This document shows, one piece after another, positions 6,613 to 14,567 of a stretch of DNA of 64,000 nt; the stretch's first letter is position 1; each line of letters starts with the position of its first letter. This stretch comes from Nitrospirota bacterium (GTDB taxonomy: Bacteria > Nitrospirota > Nitrospiria > Nitrospirales > Nitrospiraceae): the NCBI GenBank assembly GCA_030682135.1, contig JAUXQT010000043.1, positions 1-64,000 on the forward strand. The letters are read 5' to 3'. A program made the position numbers and the translations under genes. The notes below the pieces were generated by a model. That model did no database searches. It was not told where the DNA came from and saw nothing but the letters and a program-made list of their open reading frames with translations.

Positions 6613-6927
6613 ATGAAGAAGGTCATCATGGCAGCCTGTGTGGCAGTTTCCCTTACCGCCTTTGCCGGCCTGGCACTCGCCGACAAGGATCACAAGAGCA
6701 TCCCCAAGACGGCAGTCTCGCTGGAACAGGCGATCAAAGCCGTCACGGACAAATACCCGGGCCGGGTCATTGAAGCGGAGCTGGAAGCTGAGGACGGCAA
6801 GACCGAGTACGAGGTCACCGTGGTCAGCAACAACGGGGAGAGCCGTGAATATACCGTCGACGCACAAACGGGACTCGTCTCGGAGGACAAGAAATCAGCC
6901 AAGCACGAAGAAAGCCACAAGAAGTAA
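6613..6927 (+). CDS. Secreted PepSY-domain protein
   Basis: The 104-residue protein has a clear signal peptide (MKKVIMAACVAVSLTAFAGL, cleavage after A-L-A) and one PepSY domain: S-L-E-Q-A-I-K-A-V, Y-P-G-R-V-I-E-A-E-L, Y-E-V-T-V-V, T-V-D-A-Q-T-G. It ends in a Lys/His-rich tail. PepSY domains are small extracytoplasmic modules, some inhibiting peptidases and others linked to metal or redox systems. GGAGGTC lies upstream of the ATG. It is followed by a strong terminator and then a DUF2231 membrane protein, and precedes a heavy-metal efflux locus, so a metal-stress role is possible but unproven. Confidence 0.85.
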   Translation: MKKVIMAACVAVSLTAFAGLALADKDHKSIPKTAVSLEQAIKAVTDKYPGRVIEAELEAEDGKTEYEVTVVSNNGESREYTVDAQTGLVSEDKKSAKHEESHKK

Positions 6928-6946
6928 GCGCAACGATGACTCCGAC

Positions 6947-6978
6947 GGGATCAGGCCGGAACGATCCGGCCTGATCCC
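6947..6978 (+). terminator. Strong hairpin after the PepSY gene
   Basis: GGGATCAGGCCGGA (6947-6960), loop ACGA, TCCGGCCTGATCCC (6965-6978): a perfect 14-bp stem. No T-run follows, so it may stop transcription only partly or protect the upstream message. Confidence 0.6.
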
Positions 6979-7013
6979 GCGCAGCCAGCCCTCATGACAA
7001 AGGAGACCAGGCT

Positions 7014-7463
7014 ATGACGATCCCGTTTCATCCGATGCTCGTTCATTTTCCAATCGCGCTGCTCTTCGCCAGTGTCCTCTTCGATATAGCCAGTGCAGCT
7101 CTCACGCGCGACAGTCTCCGCGAAGCCGCGCAATGGCTATTGGGACTAGGACTCCTGGGTGGTATCGTCGCGGCGATTGCGGGAGGGCAGGCGGAAGGGG
7201 CGGCGGAGAAAGCCGGGGTGGCCGAAGCCCTGATCGAGACCCACGAAACGCTGGCCTACATGACGCTCGGCATTATGGCGATCTTGTTTCTCTCTCGGCT
7301 GTTGCTTCGCAATCGCTTCAGTACGAGAGCCCTTATTGCGTATTTTATGGTGGCGACGGTCGGACTGGTCGCCATCAGTGCGACCGGTCATACCGGCGGG
7401 AATCTCGTCTATGAGCATGGCGCCGGCGTACAGACGGCACAGCACATACCTGTAAAAGAATAG
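7014..7463 (+). CDS. DUF2231 membrane protein
   Basis: The 149-residue protein begins with F-H-P-M-L-V-H-F-P-I-A-L-L, the hallmark of DUF2231, with its two conserved histidines. Four hydrophobic segments follow, including G-L-G-L-L-G-G-I-V-A-A-I-A-G and M-T-L-G-I-M-A-I-L-F, and a conserved A-T-G-H-T-G-G sequence near the C-terminus. The histidines suggest cofactor or metal contact, but the function is unknown. AAAGGAGA precedes the ATG. It lies between a PepSY protein and a heavy-metal efflux system. Confidence 0.85.
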   Translation: MTIPFHPMLVHFPIALLFASVLFDIASAALTRDSLREAAQWLLGLGLLGGIVAAIAGGQAEGAAEKAGVAEALIETHETLAYMTLGIMAILFLSRLLLRNRFSTRALIAYFMVATVGLVAISATGHTGGNLVYEHGAGVQTAQHIPVKE

Positions 7464-7520
7464 CGGACGCGATGCTGTTGCGATGAGGACAGTGGTGAGT
7501 CAGGGAAGTGGCAAGAGACG

Positions 7521-7547
7521 TATCACTGGTGATAACAAAACTTGTTA
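7521..7547 (+). promoter_or_regulatory. Two adjacent short palindromes upstream of the His-rich/efflux genes
   Basis: TATCAC-TG-GTGATA (7521-7534) is followed with a small overlap by TAACAA-N3-TTGTTA (7533-7547). They lie about 60-85 bases before the His-rich gene that opens the heavy-metal locus and could be binding sites for a metal-responsive regulator such as the OmpR-type protein at 13887. Confidence 0.4.
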
Positions 7548-7605
7548 CTGTGATGCACCTGGTGTACGCTGATTCATAACAGCTATCGACTGTTTCACTG
7601 CAGCG

Positions 7606-8076
7606 ATGAGGTTGATCGTGCGTCGGTTTCGCATCATTCCCGTCTTCTGGCTGATCCTCTGGATGCTTGCGATCCCGTTGATCCATATCCACCCCGACGC
7701 GGATGAGCGTCATGGGATAGCCGGGCATGACCACGGCGGAGTCTTCCACACCGTCTTCTCGCAAGACCTGGATGGCGAATACGGGCATCATGCTCACGCG
7801 CATGACGAACCGGTGATTCAGCCGTCGATTCTTCCATTCCTCGGCGCAGCAGCAGGTCTCTTGAGCCATCCGGAAATCGGATTCGCGTTTCTCTCCTCCT
7901 CTCCAGACCACCCGCCGGTCAAGCAGGCCCTGTCCCATGCCCTGCTCGCTGAGTTGGATCTCACCCTGCTGACCTGCCCCGGCCTCTTCACGCGCCTGGC
8001 GATGCTCCCCGCGCCCATCCTGCTGCTCCTCGCACACGATCTCTCCGGCCGCGCGCCCCCTGCAATCTCCGTCTAA
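7606..8076 (+). CDS. Histidine-rich secreted or membrane-anchored protein of the metal-efflux locus
   Basis: The 156-residue protein has an N-terminal hydrophobic helix (about residues 10-26) followed by a His/Asp-rich stretch: H-I-H-P-D-A-D-E-R-H, G-H-D-H-G-G and H-H-A-H-A-H-D. A second hydrophobic stretch lies near the C-terminus. The His clusters suggest periplasmic binding of a transition metal. It precedes a TolC/CzcB/CzcA set on the same strand, so it may sense, buffer or hand over metal for that pump. I recognise no named family; the metal role is inferred from composition and neighbours. Confidence 0.7.
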   Translation: MRLIVRRFRIIPVFWLILWMLAIPLIHIHPDADERHGIAGHDHGGVFHTVFSQDLDGEYGHHAHAHDEPVIQPSILPFLGAAAGLLSHPEIGFAFLSSSPDHPPVKQALSHALLAELDLTLLTCPGLFTRLAMLPAPILLLLAHDLSGRAPPAISV

Positions 8077-8104
8077 GTCGATTCCACCAACAGGGTTTAC
8101 ATAT

Positions 8105-8124
8105 CCCAGCCTCTTGAGGCTGGG
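8105..8124 (+). repeat. Short hairpin between the His-rich gene and the efflux operon
   Basis: CCCAGCCT, loop CTTG, AGGCTGGG: a perfect 8-bp stem about 30 bases after the His-rich stop and 130 bases before the TolC-type gene. It lacks a T-run and may set the expression ratio between the two. Confidence 0.5.
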
Positions 8125-8252
8125 AACATGCGCGAAAGTTCTCTCTTTGGCAGAGGCAAGCCACTTCCGGCCAGTCCACGGCTCTGACGCCGAAAGACCG
8201 GCAAAGCCTGTCTCAGCCGAGCAGCACGCGTGCGAAAAGACGGAGGTGTCAG

Positions 8253-9509
8253 ATGTCGAATCGATGGTACCAGTTGTCTGTACTGATGACCTGCGCAAGC
8301 ACGCTCGCCATCATCGGAACCGTGGTGAGTGCGGACGCCGAGGGCCCGCAACAATATGCCCTGGCGGAGGTCATCGCCCTCGCGCTCGAACATAACCCCG
8401 CGGTGGCAGGAGCCCAGGGCGCTGTCCGGCAAAGTCTCGGACAGCAAGTCGCAGCCGGGGCCTATCTCAATCCTTCAATTTCAGGCTCGACTGGACGAGG
8501 GAGCATTCGTGATCCCAGTACGGGGGTGAAGATTACCGAACGGACGGTGACGGTCGAACAGCCCCTGGAATGGCAAGGGAAACGCCGCGCCAGACAGCAG
8601 GCAGCGGATGCAGGTGCGGCAGGGGCCAACGCCGCGATGGATGAGACTCGCCTCAACGTGATCGCTGAGACCAAGGTCGCCTTCTATCATGTGTTGCTCG
8701 CGCAGCGAGATGTCGAGTTGTCCAGCCAAAGCCTGACGATGGTGGAAGAGGTGTTACGAACCGTGAAGGCCCGTGTGGCTGCAGGCGACGCCACGGTCTT
8801 TGAAACGATGAAGGCCACCGTCGAGGTCCAGAAAGCCACGAAAGAAGTCGCACGAGCCCAGAATGCCTTGGTGGTTGTGAGAGCCAAGCTTGATATGGTG
8901 ACGTCCGGTACCTTGGGCAAACAGTTCTCGATCCAAGGCGACTTTGAGCCTCTCCAACAGGGGCTTGATCTCGAGGTGCTCTCTACACGCGCGATGGAAC
9001 AGCATCCGACCCTCCGACGGCTCACCAAACTCGTCGAACAGGCGGAATTCAGTACCACGCTCGAAAAGGAGTCCAGAATTCCAAACGTCACGGTGCAAGG
9101 CAACTATCATCGTGAGGCCGGTGATGAGTCGGTCACCGCAGGGCTCAGTGTTCCCCTTCCACTCTGGTACCGGCGTCAAGGAGAGATCGAAACGGCACTC
9201 GGAGCCAGACATCGCGCAGAGGCAGAGCGGCTACGGGCCCAAAATGAAATATCCCAAGCCATCACGCAACATGTGCAGGATGTCCGCACCGCGACCGAAC
9301 AACTCCAGGTATTCGAGACGGGATTGCTGAAGCAAGCAGAGCAGACGCTGAGGGTTGCACGCATCAGTTTCAAGCAGGGAGTTGCCAGCCTCCTGGACCT
9401 GCTCGATTCCCAACGCGTATACCGGCAAACGTTACTCGAGTACGTCCAGGCTCGCGCGGACCTCTCCATCGCCCTCGCTCGGCTTGAACGTGCCGTCGGT
9501 GGGATCTAA
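8253..9509 (+). CDS. TolC-family outer-membrane efflux protein (CzcC-like)
   Basis: This 418-residue protein has a signal peptide and the two-repeat coiled-coil layout of outer-membrane efflux factors: A-L-A-E-V-I-A-L-A-L-E-H-N-P-A-V near residue 35, a second-repeat P-L-P-L-W-Y-R-R, and a C-terminal A-R-A-D-L-S-I-A-L-A-R-L-E. It forms the outer-membrane duct of a tripartite RND pump. GGAGGTG precedes the ATG. The adaptor and pump genes follow at 21 and 1 bases, so the three form one operon. The CzcC-like label rests on the RND partner's type. Confidence 0.92.
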   Translation: MSNRWYQLSVLMTCASTLAIIGTVVSADAEGPQQYALAEVIALALEHNPAVAGAQGAVRQSLGQQVAAGAYLNPSISGSTGRGSIRDPSTGVKITERTVTVEQPLEWQGKRRARQQAADAGAAGANAAMDETRLNVIAETKVAFYHVLLAQRDVELSSQSLTMVEEVLRTVKARVAAGDATVFETMKATVEVQKATKEVARAQNALVVVRAKLDMVTSGTLGKQFSIQGDFEPLQQGLDLEVLSTRAMEQHPTLRRLTKLVEQAEFSTTLEKESRIPNVTVQGNYHREAGDESVTAGLSVPLPLWYRRQGEIETALGARHRAEAERLRAQNEISQAITQHVQDVRTATEQLQVFETGLLKQAEQTLRVARISFKQGVASLLDLLDSQRVYRQTLLEYVQARADLSIALARLERAVGGI

Positions 9510-9530
9510 CGATCCAGAAAGAGCCAGACC

Positions 9531-10715
9531 ATGAGCATCAGATGGACCTCACAGACCGGATTGTGTGTGCTCGCGCTGTTCCTGTTTCTCACGGCCTGCG
9601 GAGACCGCGGGAGTGAACAGCCGACTCAACCGCCGAAAGCGAGCCCACAGTCAGTCGCTCCTCGCACCGGCACCATTCAAGCCCCGGCAACCGTGCGGGA
9701 TCGATTACGCACCGAGACGGCCGCCGCACATGTAGTTCCAGAAGTGGTGACGGCTCCCGGTGAAGTCGCGCTCGACTTGAAGCAAGTCGCCAAAATTTCC
9801 TCCCGGATCGAGGGACAAGTCGAGCACATCCATGTCCAGTTGGGCGATCGCGTCAGACGCGGTCAGCCGCTGGTCGCCATTGAGAGTCTGCGCTTGGATG
9901 AATTGGTCCAGGAATATCTCGTGACGAAGTCCCAGGTGGATGTGGCCGAGAGCGGGTTCCGGCGGACGGAGAAGCTGCGGGCCGATGAAATCGTGACGGA
10001 GCGTCGACTGGTCGAAGAACGAGGCCATTACCTGGAGGCCCAAGCCCGTCATCAGCATGTTCGTGAAAAGCTGATGACGATGGGCATGACGGCAAGGGAA
10101 TTACGTGCACTGGAGCATGGGAGTCACCAGGAGGGGCATCTCTATACCCTCACATCGCCGATCGACGGGACCGTGGTCGCGCAAAATGTGGTGCGGGGGC
10201 AGGGCGTCTCTCCTGGCAATGAACTGTTCGAGGTCGTCGACACGAGCCGGGTCTGGGTCTTTGCCAATCTGCCGATCGAACAGGCTCGAAAGTTCAAAGA
10301 AGGCGATGTGGGGACGATCCTGCCCAAGGGCGGTGAGCCGGTCACAGCTCCGCTCACCTATCTTGCGCCGGTGGCAGACGAGACCACGCGCACCATTCAA
10401 GTTCGGTTCGAGGCGGCGAACCAGCAGCACAACCTGAAGCCACGAGAATATGTGGATGTTCAACTGACCGTTGCGAGTCCGGCGACCTTGGCTGTTCCCC
10501 TGTCGGCCATGACGATGGTGAACAACGTGCATGGCGTCTTTGTTCAGCGGGAGACCGGCTATGCCTTCGTTCCGATCGAAACCGGCCGTGAGGGCGGGGG
10601 CTGGATCGAGGTGCGAAAAGGCCTGACCGCGGGCGAGCAGGTGGTGATCGACGGCGTCTTCGACTTGAAGAATGTGCTGCTGAAAGAACATATCGGGTCC
10701 GGAGAGGGAGGATAA
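9531..10715 (+). CDS. RND efflux periplasmic adaptor lipoprotein (CzcB-like)
   Basis: The 394-residue protein has a lipoprotein signal ending L-T-A-C (Cys about residue 24). It carries membrane-fusion features: the biotinyl-lipoyl half motifs around I-E-G-Q-V-E-H-I-H-V-Q-L-G-D-R-V-R-R-G-Q and L-T-S-P-I-D-G-T-V-V, with a helical hairpin between them, and a beta-barrel domain (G-D-V-G-T-I-L-P-K-G). It bridges the inner-membrane pump and the outer-membrane duct in the periplasm. The pump gene starts one base after its stop codon. Confidence 0.92.
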   Translation: MSIRWTSQTGLCVLALFLFLTACGDRGSEQPTQPPKASPQSVAPRTGTIQAPATVRDRLRTETAAAHVVPEVVTAPGEVALDLKQVAKISSRIEGQVEHIHVQLGDRVRRGQPLVAIESLRLDELVQEYLVTKSQVDVAESGFRRTEKLRADEIVTERRLVEERGHYLEAQARHQHVREKLMTMGMTARELRALEHGSHQEGHLYTLTSPIDGTVVAQNVVRGQGVSPGNELFEVVDTSRVWVFANLPIEQARKFKEGDVGTILPKGGEPVTAPLTYLAPVADETTRTIQVRFEAANQQHNLKPREYVDVQLTVASPATLAVPLSAMTMVNNVHGVFVQRETGYAFVPIETGREGGGWIEVRKGLTAGEQVVIDGVFDLKNVLLKEHIGSGEGG

Positions 10716-10716
10716 G

Positions 10717-13700
10717 ATGGAGCGGTTGTTCATCCTCTCCCTGCGCTACCGTTTCTTCACTCTGGTGGCAGTCATGCTCGTGATCGCTCTCGGCCTCTGG
10801 TCTCTGACCCACCTCACCGTCGACGCCATGCCGGATCTGACGCCGGTCCAGGTCCAGATCCTCACCCGTTCACCAGCGCTCGGCCCGGTCGAAGTGGAAC
10901 AGTTCATCACGTTTCCAATCGAAGCCTCGCTGAGCGGATTGCCGGCTCTCCGCGAGCTCCGCTCTGTGTCTCGCTACGGGCTCTCCGCGGTCACGGCGAT
11001 CTTCGAAGATCAGACGGACATCTACCGGGCGAGACAGTTGGTCACCGAACGGTTGACCCGCGCGATGGAACGCATCCCCGTCGACTATGGCCGTCCGATT
11101 GTCGGCCCGCTGACGACCGGATTGGGCGAAGTCTATCAATTCACGTTGAAAGGGCAGGGCTACAGCCCCATGGCCCTCCGAACGCTCCTCGAATGGGACA
11201 TCGGGATGCGGCTACGGGCGGTGCCGGGTGTCGTCGAAGTGAATATTTGGGGAGGCGAACCGCAACAGTTCCAAGTGGTGGTGGATCCCGCGAAGCTCCT
11301 CTCCTTCAAACTCTCGATTCGGCAGGTGTTCGAAGCGCTCGAACGCAACAACGCCATCGCCGGCGGCGGCTACATCGAACGTCAGCGGGAGCAATTGCTC
11401 ATTCGTGGCGAAGCCCTGGCGACACAGGTGACCGACCTTGCGAGGATTGTGGTGGCGCACGGCCCCGGGGGAGTGCCGATCTACATTGCCGACCTCGCGG
11501 AGGTGAAAGAGGCATCGGCCCTTCGCATCGGCGCGGCAACCGCCATGGGAGAGGGCGAAACCGTCATCGGCATGGTCCAGATGCTGGCGGGCGAGAATGC
11601 ACAACAAGTGGTTGAACGGGTCAAAACCAGAGTGAAAGAGATCGAAGCGACCCTTCCCCCTGGTGTGACCATCGAACCGTACTACGACCGAACGTTGCTG
11701 GTCGCGAAGGTGATGCGCACGGTGCGCAATAATCTGCTCGAAGGTGGACTGCTCGTCATTGCCGTGCTGTTCATTTTTCTCGGCGACCTCCGCGCCGGCG
11801 TGATCGTGGCCTCCGCCATTCCGTTGTCGATGCTGATCGCGTTCAGCGGCATGATGCAGGCCGGCCTCTCCGGAAATTTGATGAGCCTCGGCGCCATCGA
11901 TTTCGGCCTGCTCGTGGATGGCTCGGTGGTCATGGTCGATAACATCCTCCGGCGATTGGCCAAGAAAGGCGCCATGACCCCGGAAGCCAAGCTGAGCGAG
12001 ATCCAGGCGGCTGGCCGCGAGGTCCTTCGCCCCATGACCCTCGCCGTCAGCATTATCATCCTCGTATACGTGCCCATCCTGGCACTCACCGGGATCGAGG
12101 GAAAGATGTTCCGTCCGATGGCGCTGACCGTCATCCTGGCTCTGGCCGGCTCGCTTCTGCTTGCGATCACCGTCACCCCTCTGCTCGCCTATTGGTTCGT
12201 GCGGGCGAAGCCGGGACATGAGGACACGCCTGTGATCGGCATCCTGCGCCGTGCCTACGAGCCCTGTCTCAGATGGGCGACGGCGCGCCCTGCCTGGGTC
12301 GTCACACCGGCGGTCGGGCTGTTTGTCATGAGTCTCGGACTGAGCGCGTGGCTCGGCATCGAGTTTGTACCTCGACTCGACGAGGGGGACATGGCGATTC
12401 AGCTCTGGCGCTTGCCCAGCGTATCACTGAGCGAGTCGGTCAGAAATGCCCTGGAGATTGAACGGGTACTTCGCAGATTTCCGGAAGTCGTACAGGTGGT
12501 CACCAGGACCGGGAGCCCCGAGGTGGCGACCGACGTGATGGGAGTGGAGATGTCCGATGTGTTCGTCATTCTCAAGCCGCAGCACGACTGGACGACAGCC
12601 GGCACGCGCGAAGACTTGATCGCCAAGATGCGCCCCGCCATTCTCGATGCCGTTCCAGGCGTCGGCCTCGGCTTTACGCAGCCGATCGAGATGCGGTTTA
12701 ACGAGTTGATCGCGGGCACACGCTCCGATCTGGCGATCAAGATTTTCGGTCCCGATCTGGAGGTGCTCACCAGGCAGGCCGAGGCGGTGGCTCGTGTATT
12801 GGAAACCGTGCAGGGCGCGGCAGACGTCAAAGTCGAGCAGGTCGCAGGCCTTCCACTGCTGCGAGTGATCGTGGATCGGGAACAGATCGCCCGATACGGG
12901 CTTACGGCAGATGAGGTGCTCACCCTTGTACAAACAACGCGAGTTGGACATGTCGTCGGCACCGTGGTCCAAGGCTCACGGCGATTCGAGCTCGTCGTCC
13001 GCTTGGCCGACAGTGCCTCGGCCGATCCCGCGGCCTTGGGCAATCTCCTCATCCCAACCTCTCATGGTGAACTCGTCCCTCTCTCACGCGTCGCAGCGAT
13101 CCGGGTAGACACGGGACCGGCTCAGGTCAGCAGGGAGCATGTACAGCGGCGCATCGTAGTGGAGAACAACATCCGGGGAAGGGACTTGGGGAGTTTTGTC
13201 GCAGAGGCTCAGCGCCTGGTATCACGTGAGGTGTTGCTCCCAATAGGGTACGAACTGACCTGGGGCGGACAGTTTCAGCATCTTCAGGAAGCCACCAACC
13301 GATTAGCCGTAGTGGTGCCCATTACCCTCCTCCTGATTCTGGGGGTGTTATCGGTCATCTTCGGGGCTATGCGTCCCGCACTGCTGATTTTCCTCAATGT
13401 GCCCTTAGCCCTCTCCGGCGGCATCGTGGCGCTCTGGCTGCGCGGCTTGCCACTCAGCATTTCCGCGGTCATCGGATTCATTGCCCTGTTTGGTATTGCG
13501 GTGCTCAATGGGGTGGTGCTGCTCAGCCACATCCGGCAACTTGAAGCAGAAGGGCTCCCGACCGATCAGGCGGTGAGGCAAGGCGCGATGGATCGACTCA
13601 GGCCCGTACTGATGACGGCGCTCGTCGCCAGCCTCGGCTTTCTCCCCATGGCCGTGGCCACCAGCATGGGAGCCGAGGTCCAGCGGCCCCTCGCCACCGT

Positions 13701-13821
13701 CGTGATCGGGGGTCTGTTCACCTCCACGATTCTCACCCTGCTGATCATTCCCGCGCTCTACCGGCGCGTATGTACAACGCACCACTCGATCACGCAACGG
13801 GAAACCTCCGCGACGGGGTAA
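10717..13821 (+). CDS. CzcA-type heavy-metal RND efflux pump
   Basis: The 1034-residue protein is a full-length heavy-metal-efflux RND transporter with twelve membrane helices and two large periplasmic loops, expelling cations at the expense of the proton gradient. Helix 4 carries DFGLLVDGSVVMVDN (about residues 394-408). The two Asp residues match the proton-relay positions of CzcA (D402, D408), whereas the third acidic position, Glu in CzcA (VEN), is Asp here. The D-F-G form points to divalent metals (Co, Zn, Cd, Ni) rather than Cu/Ag. A two-component system follows directly. Metal specificity is inferred. Confidence 0.93.
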   Translation: MERLFILSLRYRFFTLVAVMLVIALGLWSLTHLTVDAMPDLTPVQVQILTRSPALGPVEVEQFITFPIEASLSGLPALRELRSVSRYGLSAVTAIFEDQTDIYRARQLVTERLTRAMERIPVDYGRPIVGPLTTGLGEVYQFTLKGQGYSPMALRTLLEWDIGMRLRAVPGVVEVNIWGGEPQQFQVVVDPAKLLSFKLSIRQVFEALERNNAIAGGGYIERQREQLLIRGEALATQVTDLARIVVAHGPGGVPIYIADLAEVKEASALRIGAATAMGEGETVIGMVQMLAGENAQQVVERVKTRVKEIEATLPPGVTIEPYYDRTLLVAKVMRTVRNNLLEGGLLVIAVLFIFLGDLRAGVIVASAIPLSMLIAFSGMMQAGLSGNLMSLGAIDFGLLVDGSVVMVDNILRRLAKKGAMTPEAKLSEIQAAGREVLRPMTLAVSIIILVYVPILALTGIEGKMFRPMALTVILALAGSLLLAITVTPLLAYWFVRAKPGHEDTPVIGILRRAYEPCLRWATARPAWVVTPAVGLFVMSLGLSAWLGIEFVPRLDEGDMAIQLWRLPSVSLSESVRNALEIERVLRRFPEVVQVVTRTGSPEVATDVMGVEMSDVFVILKPQHDWTTAGTREDLIAKMRPAILDAVPGVGLGFTQPIEMRFNELIAGTRSDLAIKIFGPDLEVLTRQAEAVARVLETVQGAADVKVEQVAGLPLLRVIVDREQIARYGLTADEVLTLVQTTRVGHVVGTVVQGSRRFELVVRLADSASADPAALGNLLIPTSHGELVPLSRVAAIRVDTGPAQVSREHVQRRIVVENNIRGRDLGSFVAEAQRLVSREVLLPIGYELTWGGQFQHLQEATNRLAVVVPITLLLILGVLSVIFGAMRPALLIFLNVPLALSGGIVALWLRGLPLSISAVIGFIALFGIAVLNGVVLLSHIRQLEAEGLPTDQAVRQGAMDRLRPVLMTALVASLGFLPMAVATSMGAEVQRPLATVVIGGLFTSTILTLLIIPALYRRVCTTHHSITQRETSATG

Positions 13822-13886
13822 CGGACTCGTCGAGGTCGATTGCCCGGATGAAGCCGGGCGACTACAATCGAGACAAAGGGATCAGG

Positions 13887-14564
13887 ATGCGCATTTTGAT
13901 TGTTGAAGATGACCCGAACCTTGCGGGGTTCACTCAAAAGGGACTCCGGGAAGAACGTTATGCGGTGGATCTCGCACGCGACGGCGAGGAAGGACTCCTC
14001 ATGGCAAGCACCACGCCCTATGACCTCGTCATCCTCGACGTCATGCTCCCCAAACTGGATGGGTTCACGGTCTGCCGTCGCCTCCGTGCCGCCGGCAACA
14101 GTACGCCGATCCTGCTCCTGACAGCCAGAGGAACCGTTGACGACCGGGTGACCGGCCTCAATATGGGTGCCGACGACTATCTCACGAAGCCCTTCGCCTT
14201 TGCCGAGCTGCTCGCCCGGGTGCGGGCATTGATCAGACGAAAGGGCCATGACCAGGCGCCGCGCCTCACAGTCGCAGACCTCGAAGTCGACCCCCTCGCC
14301 CATCGAGTCTGGCGGGCAGGCAAGGAAATCACGCTGACGAACAAAGAATACGCATTGCTGGAATATCTGCTTCGCAACCCCGATCGTGTGCTGACAAGGA
14401 CTGCGATCATCGAACATGTGTGGGATATCCACTATGACGGCATGACGAATATTGTGGATGTACACATTCGGGCGCTACGGGCCAAGGTTGATCGGGAACA
14501 TTCGGTCCCTCTCATCCATACCGTCCGCGGTGTCGGATATGTGCTGAAAACACCGGAGGCGTAA
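13887..14564 (+). CDS. OmpR-family response regulator of the metal-efflux locus
   Basis: The 225-residue protein has a receiver domain (acidic E7-D8-D9, phosphoacceptor Asp in L-V-I-L-D-V-M-L-P near residue 51, Lys in L-T-K-P-F) and a C-terminal winged helix ending V-H-I-R-A-L-R-A-K-V-D and T-V-R-G-V-G-Y-V-L. The ATG at 13887 is chosen because the domain begins there and AAAGGGATCAGG precedes it; the open frame continues upstream into the pump gene. The kinase gene starts three bases after its stop. By analogy with CusR/CzcR pairs it probably controls the efflux genes upstream. Confidence 0.93.
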   Translation: MRILIVEDDPNLAGFTQKGLREERYAVDLARDGEEGLLMASTTPYDLVILDVMLPKLDGFTVCRRLRAAGNSTPILLLTARGTVDDRVTGLNMGADDYLTKPFAFAELLARVRALIRRKGHDQAPRLTVADLEVDPLAHRVWRAGKEITLTNKEYALLEYLLRNPDRVLTRTAIIEHVWDIHYDGMTNIVDVHIRALRAKVDREHSVPLIHTVRGVGYVLKTPEA

Positions 14565-14567
14565 GGC

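Noticed and set aside
8105..8124. Hairpin as a full terminator isolating the His-rich gene
   Set aside because: There is no T-run after the 8-bp stem, so complete termination is not supported; listed only as a hairpin.
11212..12219. A 335-codon minus-strand open frame rich in His and Asp
   Set aside because: It is the antisense shadow of the RND pump gene, in which acidic and hydrophobic codons read as His and Asp-rich sequence.
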